Positions 15,619 through 21,991 of a DNA stretch of 21,991 nucleotides are shown piece after piece. Origin of the DNA: JBFHER01 sp041584055 (GTDB lineage: Bacteria; Bacteroidota; Bacteroidia; Bacteroidales; UBA5342); assembly GCA_041584055.1 (NCBI GenBank), contig JBFHER010000031.1, positions 1 through 21,991 of the forward strand, in the 5' to 3' direction. Both the position numbers and the translations under genes were made by a program. How positions within the stretch are numbered: the stretch's first letter is position 1; every line of letters starts with the position of its first letter. Below the pieces are notes generated by a model. The model made no database searches and was not told the origin of the DNA. It was given only the letters and a program-made list of their open reading frames with translations.

Positions 15619-16171
15619 TTTAGAGCGGTGTTTGGAAATCATCCAAAATGGAGGCATCGTTCTCTACCCTACCGATACCATTTGGGGCATTGGGTGTGAT
15701 GCTACAAACAAAGAGGCGGTTGAGCGAATATACAGGCTCAAGCAACGGGAAGATTGCAAAAGCATGTTGGTTCTTTTGGATAGCACGGCAAAAATTGGAA
15801 CTTACGTAAGTGATTTTCCGGACATTGCCTGGGATTTAATCGAATTGTCGGAAAAACCACTTACCATTATCTATGATAACGCCAGGCACATTGCGCCAAA
15901 CCTTATTGCTGAAGATGGAAGCGTTGGCATTCGTGTAACAAAAGAAAAATTCTCTAAAAGACTGATAGAACGTTTGAAAAAACCACTGGTCAGCACATCG
16001 GCAAACTTGAGTGGGGCTCCCTCTCCTGCAAATTTTAGGGAAATAAGTGATGCAATAAAAGAAGGTGTTGATTATGTGGTGAAATACCGTCAAAATGACA
16101 CCTCCACTTCTACACCATCAGGAATAATAAAGCTTGGCAGTGATTATTCAGTTAAAGTCATTCGTAACTAA
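15596..16171 (+). CDS. tsaC: L-threonylcarbamoyladenylate synthase (TsaC/Sua5/YrdC family)
   Basis: This 191-residue cytoplasmic enzyme makes threonylcarbamoyl-AMP from threonine, bicarbonate and ATP for the t6A modification of ANN-decoding tRNAs. Motifs are GGIVLYPTDTIWGIGCDATN, IYRLKQRE with the basic substrate-binding stretch, EKPLTII, VGIRV, and PLVSTSANLSG. Size is that of the single-domain TsaC form; the C-terminal Sua5 domain is absent. The gene sits inside a polysaccharide operon: it overlaps the upstream glycosyltransferase by 23 bp and is 5 bp before the sugar phosphotransferase. The ATG at 15596 gives a normal N-terminus upstream of the YrdC core. The association with glycan genes is probably transcriptional convenience rather than function. 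Confidence 0.92.
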   Translation: MEEYTKADLERCLEIIQNGGIVLYPTDTIWGIGCDATNKEAVERIYRLKQREDCKSMLVLLDSTAKIGTYVSDFPDIAWDLIELSEKPLTIIYDNARHIAPNLIAEDGSVGIRVTKEKFSKRLIERLKKPLVSTSANLSGAPSPANFREISDAIKEGVDYVVKYRQNDTSTSTPSGIIKLGSDYSVKVIRN

Positions 16172-16176
16172 AAGAT

Positions 16177-17583
16177 ATGCGTAAACGAAAGCAGTACAAA
16201 AAGTATCTGATCAGCGACTTTCTTATATCGGCCGTTGCATGGATGTGTTTCTTTTTTTTCAGGCGGGTAAAAATTGACTCACTGGTACTTGAAATGCCTG
16301 TGTCTATTACTCCAGATGCAAATTTTTATATTGGAATTACAATCCTGCCTTTATTTTGGGTTATTATATTTTATTTATCAGGTTACTACCGTAATGTTCT
16401 GCGTAAATCCAGAGTTTCAGTTTTTGCTCAGTCTTTCGGTTCTATTTTTATTGGATCCATCTTTTTATTCTTTGTTGTTTTACTGGATGATTTAAGCCTG
16501 GGGTACAAAACCTACTACATGTCCTTTTTTGGTTTGTTTTTGATCCAATTTTCCCTGATTTATTTCACAAGAATTATTTTAACCAATAGTTTAAAGCGCA
16601 GTTTGCGCAAGGGAAACAACGGATTTAAAACAATCATCGTCGGTGAAGGACGAGAAGCTACAAATGTTTCAAAAACATGGCCTGCCTATCTTGGAAACAA
16701 TATCATGGGCATTGTTTGTAAGGACGCCCGAAAAAAAAATCAAATTGTCAACGGATTTAAATGTTTTGGCAATTATGAACTCCTTGAGGAACTGATCAGG
16801 ACCATGCAACTTGAAGAAGTGATCGTTGCCATGGACAGATCAACCGAAAAAGAGATACAGGATGTACTCAATATGCTTTACCGACAGGATGTGTTTATTC
16901 GCGTAACTCCAACTGTTGCAATGCAACTGATCGGAAGCGCCAAGATGACACCAATATACGGCACGCCTTACATGGATGTCGCCCATGAGCTGATGTCACC
17001 ATTTCAGGAAAATCTAAAACGCATTGTGGACATCGTTCTTTCTTTACTTGTAATGATTTTATTATCACCAGTTTATTTATATCTGTCTCTCCGGGTTAAA
17101 CTCGACTCAAGGGGACCTGTAATTTATCGTCAGGAACGCATTGGTAAAAACGGTCGCCCCTTTCATATTTTGAAGTTTAGAACCATGATTAAGGACGCTG
17201 AAGCAGGTTCACCTCAGCTGACCTTGCCAGATGATGAGCGCATTACAAAATATGGTCAGTTAATGCGAAAATATCGCCTCGATGAACTCCCCCAGTTCTG
17301 GAATGTACTCAAAGGTGATATGTCGTTGGTAGGTCCTCGCCCTGAACGACAATTCTTTATTGAGCAAATTGTGAAAGCGGAACCAAACTATTTCTTTCTT
17401 CAAAAGGTGAGCCCGGGCATTACATCCCTCGGGATGGTGAAGTATGGCTATGCTGATACCGTTGAAAAAATGTTGGAACGATTAAAGTATGACATGATCT
17501 ATCTGGAGAATATGTCAATTCTCTATGATTTTAAAATTTTGTTTTATACAATACGTACTATCATCACCGGAAAGGGGGTGTAG
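16177..17583 (+). CDS. polyprenyl-phosphate sugar phosphotransferase (WbaP/WcaJ/ExoY family)
   Basis: This 468-residue inner-membrane enzyme transfers a sugar-1-phosphate from a nucleotide sugar to undecaprenyl phosphate, starting a glycan repeat. The N-terminal part has about four hydrophobic helices within residues 10-135 (for example FYIGITILPLFWVIIFYL and SIFIGSIFLFFVVLL), then a Rossmann-like cytoplasmic domain (FKTIIVGEGREATN), another membrane helix or re-entrant segment (IVDIVLSLLVMILLSPVYLY), and the catalytic bacterial sugar transferase domain with RQERIGKNGRPFHILKFRTM, YRLDELPQFWNVLKGDMSLV and VGPRPE. Full length and all motifs intact. It begins 5 bp after tsaC and is the last gene of the glycan operon. 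The first sugar is not predictable from the motifs. Confidence 0.93.
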   Translation: MRKRKQYKKYLISDFLISAVAWMCFFFFRRVKIDSLVLEMPVSITPDANFYIGITILPLFWVIIFYLSGYYRNVLRKSRVSVFAQSFGSIFIGSIFLFFVVLLDDLSLGYKTYYMSFFGLFLIQFSLIYFTRIILTNSLKRSLRKGNNGFKTIIVGEGREATNVSKTWPAYLGNNIMGIVCKDARKKNQIVNGFKCFGNYELLEELIRTMQLEEVIVAMDRSTEKEIQDVLNMLYRQDVFIRVTPTVAMQLIGSAKMTPIYGTPYMDVAHELMSPFQENLKRIVDIVLSLLVMILLSPVYLYLSLRVKLDSRGPVIYRQERIGKNGRPFHILKFRTMIKDAEAGSPQLTLPDDERITKYGQLMRKYRLDELPQFWNVLKGDMSLVGPRPERQFFIEQIVKAEPNYFFLQKVSPGITSLGMVKYGYADTVEKMLERLKYDMIYLENMSILYDFKILFYTIRTIITGKGV

Positions 17584-17634
17584 AACTAAATTTTATCATA
17601 AATTACGTAAAATCACCCAAAAAGCAATTACTGG

Positions 17635-17664
17635 TTTAGCAAATCCAAAAAAAATGTACTTTTG
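17635..17664 (+). promoter_or_regulatory. candidate promoter of a small RNA
   Basis: TTT at 17635-17637, a 19-bp spacer, and TACTTTTG at 17657-17664. The latter is an exact TAnnTTTG element and the -33 half differs from TTG at one base. No credible reading frame follows; instead two hairpins do. Confidence 0.45.
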
Positions 17665-17669
17665 TTATG

Positions 17670-17759
17670 ATTTAGTAAGGGAATTTTGGGAGCTTTTTAC
17701 CGACTTGGTTCTCAAAATTATTTGAAGCGAAAGGCCGCCCGGTTTTTCGCTTCTTTCTT
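17670..17759 (+). ncRNA. candidate small structured RNA of about 90 nt
   Basis: Starting just after an exact -7 element (17657-17664), the sequence folds by eye into two adjacent hairpins. Hairpin 1 (17682-17719) pairs AATTTTGGGAGCT with GGTTCTCAAAATT (13 pairs including four G-U) around a 12-nt loop. Hairpin 2 (17724-17753) is a 13-bp stem, with two G-U pairs, and a GCCC loop, followed by a T-rich tail. The only ATG in the first part is followed at once by a stop. It does not show the SRP RNA tetraloop core and is not the single long irregular hairpin of 6S RNA. The class is unknown. An alternative is that hairpin 2 is simply the terminator of the glycan operon. Confidence 0.45.
17724..17759 (+). 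terminator. intrinsic terminator
   Basis: GAAGCGAAA at 17724-17732 pairs with TTTCGCTTC at 17745-17753; the inner GGCC/GGTT bases extend the stem to 13 bp with loop GCCC. TTTCTT follows. It can end the small RNA and also read-through from the sugar phosphotransferase gene, which stops 140 bp upstream. Confidence 0.7.
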
Positions 17760-17846
17760 ATAGGCTTTCTGAGTCAATGAGAATCAATGCTCCATGTATC
17801 TCTCTGCTGTCTTTTTTATTCACCCGGTTGACTGGTATCTCATTGT

Positions 17847-20768
17847 TTAGCGGTTGCAAATTGCCTTAAATTCACAGTAACTACATGTTTTTAATTCAGT
17901 GGTTTGTATAAAAGCAACAGAGGCATCAAATATTTCTCCAATGAGATCATTTAATTTTTCCCTGTAGGCTTGTTCAATCATATGATAACGGATTCGCTCT
18001 CTGTCCTTTTTATCTCCTGCTAAAATATAAGGATTTACGTCTTTAAAAAGTCCACGCATATAATAGATAGCGGGGATGATGGACGTATGTTTTGTTTCAA
18101 GCTCATAAAGCATGGCATAGTAGAAGGTTTGGAAAAGAGCTTTCTTCAGCGACTTTCTGTTCTCTTTCATGCAGGGTTCGAACAATTCATCCATCTCTTT
18201 AAAACTGAATTGTTTTAAGTCGCCAAATGCCCCTGTTTTGTAATCGATGATCCGTATGCCCTCATCTGTTTCATCCACACGATCAATCTTGCCAAAAACA
18301 GAAACGTCTCCAAGCTTGTCCACCGGAATTGTTTGATTGATTATTTTTTCACCCTCGATGTATTGTTTCGGCGTTTGTTCAATATCCAGTTTGATGACCT
18401 TTTCAAGGTATTGTTGCACAACATTTCCGTAGATAACAAACTTGCCTTTTAATGGTTTTGCGTCAGATCTGTTTTTTTTGAAAAAAACCTCAGCAAATGA
18501 TTCTCTGATGATTTTATCAAGCAAGGCTTTGTTTTTTAACCTCATCTTTAGCATATCTGCATCCAGAGGCTTTCCTTCCAGGGGTTTGTAGAAATTCTCA
18601 ACCGCATCATGAAACACGTCTCCCATGAGTCTTGCATCAAGATCCTCGTGGACTTCATCCGGTTCCTTTAATCGTTCAACATAACCTAAATAAAATTTCA
18701 GAGGGCATTCCAGATACGTTAGCAATGAAGTGGCAGAAAATTTTCGTTTGCCTCCGTTTTTAAACTCATTGAGTTTTTCTATTACAAGGTCCGATTTGTC
18801 GATGCTTATTTTTTCGCTTCGCTCACTGCTTAGTTCATGTGTCAAAACCTGTTCGATCATCTCGGGATGGTACAGAAATCTCAGTTGTTTAATAAAGCGA
18901 CTCTCTTCTCCACTGTTGAGACCTTCCGTCATGGAATTGTACACGAGTGTAACTTTTTTACTGCGTTGCAACAAGCGATAGAAATAATATGCATAAATGG
19001 CATCCTGATCTTCGATGGTTGGCAGCCCAAATCCTTTTCTCAGGTTATATGGAATATATGTATTGGCCGAAGTGCTTTTTGGAAATGTACCGTCATTCAT
19101 TCCAAGTAAAATCAGATTTTTAAAATCAAGTGCGCGTGTTTCAAGCACACCCATTACCTGAAGTCCGGAAAGGGGTTCTCCTTCAAACGGCACGGCTTCA
19201 GCTTCTAAAATACGGCTTATCAACCGGATGATGACATCTCGCCCGAAGGGCACACGCTGTTCATCCATCAGATCCATAAAACGTGTTAAACGCTTATAAA
19301 TTAAAAATAGAAACTCGCGCTCCAGTTCATTCAGGATAACCTCCTCAATGTCATCTTCCGTTTCCATGGAAGATCCAGCTTCGAGGATAAAACCAAAGAC
19401 ATCCACAAAATGAGCAATGATATCCCGTCCTTGTTCAGCAACTCTGAAAACCTTACTCAATAAGGCATATCCTTTAAAATCTGCCGCTGATAAGTAGATC
19501 AGGTTTGATTCAATGATTCGTTGTCTGAGATCGTTAATATCGCCTTCTAATCGGTTTACAAGATGACTGTTTAAAAAACGAAGCACCAGTCTGGAATGAT
19601 ACCATGGTTCACCTGATCTGAGACTAAAATTCTTCTGAATCTCAATCATTAAATTAAAAAAGGCATACACCGGTGTTATTTTAAGCGGATATCCCATTGT
19701 TACATTCAACTTGTCCACATTTGATGGCATGTTTTGTAACATTGGGATCAGCTGATCTTCGTCTGCTAAAACAACAGCTGTTTCAATGCCAGGTGTTTCG
19801 ATCTCCTGCAACAGCGTGCCTGCTATTTTCGTCTGGCCCAGATTGGATGCAACCGAAATCACCCGGATTTCAGGTGCTGTATATTTCAGTTCATCATCCG
19901 TGTATAAGGTATATCCGGGAGGAAATTTCTTCATATTTTCCCGAATAAAATGGGACGCTCTGTTGGAAGATTGCAGCAATGCTCCACCATAAAAATCCCA
20001 ATAAAAATCAGCAAGTCCTGCAGTTTGAAGGTGGCGGAACAGCTTTTCTTCTGCAGGTGTTAACGCATTGAATCCAACAAAAACTGTTTTTGTGGCTAAG
20101 TCAGAAGGTTTCAGGTCTTGCAATTGTTCTACCACGGAGCGAAAAAGCATTCCCTGGTATGCAGTGCCTTTCTTCTTTAACGACGTTTTAAAGGTTTGAT
20201 AAACATCAAAAAGCCCCTCCCAGGAGCGCATAAAGTCGTCTTTTCCTTTGCTTTTTACATCGAAGTTTTGCCAGAAACGCCGGATGGCATCCAGCCGTTC
20301 CTGTTCTTCAGGATTTAATTCCCTGAATTCCTCTTCAATCTCTTTTAATGATGCAATGTTACCATATAGCAGGGATGCATCCACCAGGTATTTATCAATG
20401 TCATCAAAATCACTTAATAGCATTTCTCCCCAGGAACTGAACTCATCAAAGGACTCGTCTGTTCCACGGACTTCTTTGTAAACATGATAGAGTTCAACCA
20501 ATAATCCAAGGTTGTCGCTTTGTGTTAAAGGTGATAATTCTGAAAATAACTCGATAATGGTTGATATGGATGGCAAGAACACGGGACTGTCGATCTCTTC
20601 GGCAATTGCCTTTTTAAAGAATTGACCTGATCTGCGGTTTGGAAATACAAAATTATAGCTGCTTAACTCGTCTTTGTGTTTTTTAAGAAAGACTTCAGCA
20701 ATTTTTTGAAGGAATGATTTCAAGGAGTAACTATTTAAAAAATTGTTTGTAGTGATTGTACTGTTCAA
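17847..20768 (-). CDS. AddB-like PD-(D/E)XK nuclease family protein (double-strand break repair)
   Basis: This 973-residue protein is related to the AddB subunit of AddAB/RexAB helicase-nucleases that process double-strand DNA ends. The N-terminal region has YNFVFPNRRSGQFFKKAI where a Walker A loop would be expected; no GKT/GKS is present, so it is unlikely to hydrolyse ATP there. The middle carries helicase-like segments such as VLADEDQLIPMLQ, NVTMGYPLKITPVYAFF, GLQVMGVLETRALDFKNLIL and LGMNDGTFP. The C-terminal nuclease has LMGDVFHDAVENFY, GKIDRVD (D829) and IIDYKTG (D842, K844). C688 (YLECPLKFYL) together with C962, C965 and C971 (CSYCEFKAIC) form the iron-sulphur staple of AddB nucleases. 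No AddA partner is in the window. The ATG overlaps the upstream transglycosylase gene by 38 bp. Confidence 0.9.
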   Translation of the reverse strand: MNSTITTNNFLNSYSLKSFLQKIAEVFLKKHKDELSSYNFVFPNRRSGQFFKKAIAEEIDSPVFLPSISTIIELFSELSPLTQSDNLGLLVELYHVYKEVRGTDESFDEFSSWGEMLLSDFDDIDKYLVDASLLYGNIASLKEIEEEFRELNPEEQERLDAIRRFWQNFDVKSKGKDDFMRSWEGLFDVYQTFKTSLKKKGTAYQGMLFRSVVEQLQDLKPSDLATKTVFVGFNALTPAEEKLFRHLQTAGLADFYWDFYGGALLQSSNRASHFIRENMKKFPPGYTLYTDDELKYTAPEIRVISVASNLGQTKIAGTLLQEIETPGIETAVVLADEDQLIPMLQNMPSNVDKLNVTMGYPLKITPVYAFFNLMIEIQKNFSLRSGEPWYHSRLVLRFLNSHLVNRLEGDINDLRQRIIESNLIYLSAADFKGYALLSKVFRVAEQGRDIIAHFVDVFGFILEAGSSMETEDDIEEVILNELEREFLFLIYKRLTRFMDLMDEQRVPFGRDVIIRLISRILEAEAVPFEGEPLSGLQVMGVLETRALDFKNLILLGMNDGTFPKSTSANTYIPYNLRKGFGLPTIEDQDAIYAYYFYRLLQRSKKVTLVYNSMTEGLNSGEESRFIKQLRFLYHPEMIEQVLTHELSSERSEKISIDKSDLVIEKLNEFKNGGKRKFSATSLLTYLECPLKFYLGYVERLKEPDEVHEDLDARLMGDVFHDAVENFYKPLEGKPLDADMLKMRLKNKALLDKIIRESFAEVFFKKNRSDAKPLKGKFVIYGNVVQQYLEKVIKLDIEQTPKQYIEGEKIINQTIPVDKLGDVSVFGKIDRVDETDEGIRIIDYKTGAFGDLKQFSFKEMDELFEPCMKENRKSLKKALFQTFYYAMLYELETKHTSIIPAIYYMRGLFKDVNPYILAGDKKDRERIRYHMIEQAYREKLNDLIGEIFDASVAFIQTTELKTCSYCEFKAICNR

Positions 20769-21991
20769 GGATGTTTTTCACATAGGTATATGTTTCTTTT
20801 CCGTTACAGTAACCATGGGATACCACAGGATCGGAATAATACTCTTTTTTACCTTTCAGGATCAACATTGTATCAACATTGTTATCCCATACATCCGGAT
20901 TTTTGCCGTATTTTAAGGCAAGTGCCCGTGCATCTTTAATGTGGCCATAACCAACGTTATAGGATGCCAGACTGAACTTTATCCGTTCGGCACTGTCCAG
21001 TTCTTCAAAATAACCAGCAATCCGACTTAAATGCTTAACCCCAACCACGATATTTTCTGCCGGATCAAGTAAATCATAAAACCCATACATATCGGATGTT
21101 TCCGGCACCACCTGCATCAGTCCAAAGGCGCCCATCCATGATTCTGCCATGGCATCCCATTTTGACTCCTGATATACCTGGGCAGCCAGCAAACGCCAAT
21201 CCCAGCCTTTAATTTTGTGAGCTTCATTTTTAAACAAATCATCATAAGGCGAAATTGACTTTCCATTGTGAGAAGAAAAATCGCTTTCGAAAATAATCTT
21301 ATTAACAGATCTGTTTTTATAGTATTTGTTATACAAAACATAATAGTAGGTTGTTTTCTTCATCTTTGCAAGCCATTCGTTGAACGTTTCAAGCAGCTGC
21401 GGTGATGATTTGCGCATAGCCCAGGCAGAACGTTGTGGAAAGCTCACCTTCGTTTTAATGTCGATATTATTGTAATAGCCCTGATTGATGATCGCGATGT
21501 TTTCATCCGCAACGGTGTAATCAATTTTTCCCTTGGCCACCATTTCAATCAAATCCTCCGTAGAAACATCGCCTTCCACAATATTAATGTGAATGGAATC
21601 CCCTAGCTCTTCACCAAGGTTGACAAGTCTTTGGTAATAAGCAGACCCCTTCTTAACATGTACTTCTTTATGAAGCAAATCAATCACACTCCTTACCATT
21701 TTTTTCTCAAGCTTATCCGGATTGATGTTCCACCAATTTTTTGGCCGGCGTTGAACCAACACCTGTTCCGTATAATTCAAGGGGTCCGTAAAATTTACTA
21801 TCTGTTTCCGATCATTCGTAACAGTCATTGCATGTCCGATAAGATCACCGTTGAGATTATTTAATTCGTCAAAAATATTGTTTAAGTTTTTTACAATTCT
21901 TATTTCCAGATTCACACCGAGATGATCAGCAAATTTTTTCAGAAGCTCATATTCATAGCCCATGGCTTTGCCTTTGTAGATAAAATAAGAC
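20731..21991 (-). CDS. MltF-like membrane-bound lytic murein transglycosylase (5' end cut by window edge)
   Basis: The last 419 residues are visible; the frame stays open through the window end, with SYFIYKGKAMGYEYELLKKF matching the interior of an SBP_bac_3 domain, so the start is outside. The first part (to about 240 visible residues) is the periplasmic solute-binding domain that regulates MltF enzymes. The second is an SLT domain: WDWRLLAAQVYQESKWD with the catalytic Glu, GAFGLMQVVPET, and LASYNVGYGHIKDA. It cleaves peptidoglycan glycan strands to 1,6-anhydro products at the cell envelope; a signal peptide or lipobox is expected upstream. It overlaps the AddB-like start by 38 bp, suggesting one transcript. 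Confidence 0.92.
   Translation of the reverse strand, partial: SYFIYKGKAMGYEYELLKKFADHLGVNLEIRIVKNLNNIFDELNNLNGDLIGHAMTVTNDRKQIVNFTDPLNYTEQVLVQRRPKNWWNINPDKLEKKMVRSVIDLLHKEVHVKKGSAYYQRLVNLGEELGDSIHINIVEGDVSTEDLIEMVAKGKIDYTVADENIAIINQGYYNNIDIKTKVSFPQRSAWAMRKSSPQLLETFNEWLAKMKKTTYYYVLYNKYYKNRSVNKIIFESDFSSHNGKSISPYDDLFKNEAHKIKGWDWRLLAAQVYQESKWDAMAESWMGAFGLMQVVPETSDMYGFYDLLDPAENIVVGVKHLSRIAGYFEELDSAERIKFSLASYNVGYGHIKDARALALKYGKNPDVWDNNVDTMLILKGKKEYYSDPVVSHGYCNGKETYTYVKNILEQYNHYKQFFK

Noticed and set aside
17525..17725. A 66-codon + strand frame overlapping the end of the sugar phosphotransferase and the spacer
   Set aside because: It begins inside a well-supported gene in another frame, has no known motif, and its end covers a promoter element and a hairpin; a structured RNA explains the region better.
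17670..17759. Assignment of the candidate small RNA to SRP (4.5S) or 6S RNA
   Set aside because: The SRP helix-8 core with its GGAA loop is missing, and the fold is two separate hairpins rather than the long bulged hairpin of 6S RNA.
1..21991. CRISPR array, IS element, phage or defence island
   Set aside because: No spaced direct repeats, transposase, integrase or defence-type genes were seen on either strand; the genes are metabolic, envelope and repair functions.

Overview
The window looks like chromosomal DNA of a Bacteroidota bacterium. The base composition is AT-rich. Several upstream regions carry the TAnnTTTG -7 element typical of the phylum, and Shine-Dalgarno sequences are mostly absent. 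Gene content agrees: a GYDIA-type GHMP kinase, a class II HMG-CoA reductase with a type 2 IPP isomerase, a Walker-less AddB-like nuclease, and a two-domain MltF-like transglycosylase. The class within the phylum cannot be fixed from this sequence. No tRNA, rRNA, IS element, phage gene or CRISPR array was found.

Layout. 1-364: the tail of an unidentified + strand gene and a small basic unknown protein on the - strand. 486-3403 (+): a periplasmic-sensor histidine kinase followed 2 bp later by a secreted PQQ-type beta-propeller protein. 3392-4536 (-): a small four-helix membrane protein and a divergent FKBP-fold protein. 4582-13403 (-): seven tightly packed genes, in transcription order methylcrotonyl-CoA carboxylase beta, methylglutaconyl-CoA hydratase-like, carboxylase alpha, acyl-CoA dehydrogenase, type 2 IPP isomerase, HMG-CoA reductase and GYDIA GHMP kinase. 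13404-13725: a divergent intergenic region. 13726-17583 (+): GT4 and GT2 glycosyltransferases, a TsaC/Sua5 tRNA-modification enzyme embedded among them, and a polyprenyl-phosphate sugar phosphotransferase. 17584-17846: an intergenic region with what looks like a complete small-RNA gene (promoter, two hairpins, U-rich end). 17847-21991 (-): an AddB-like helicase-nuclease subunit and the C-terminal part of an MltF-like lytic transglycosylase cut by the window edge.

The most interesting unit is the seven-gene - strand operon. The carboxylase, hydratase and dehydrogenase are leucine-catabolism enzymes whose last product is HMG-CoA. Normally HMG-CoA lyase would follow. Here the next genes are HMG-CoA reductase, a mevalonate-type kinase and IPP isomerase, and neither HMG-CoA lyase nor HMG-CoA synthase is present. 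The layout reads as a co-transcribed route from leucine carbon to isoprenoid precursors. This is inferred from gene order and families; flux and the absence of the other enzymes elsewhere in the genome cannot be seen here. The polysaccharide genes likely make a surface glycan on a lipid carrier.
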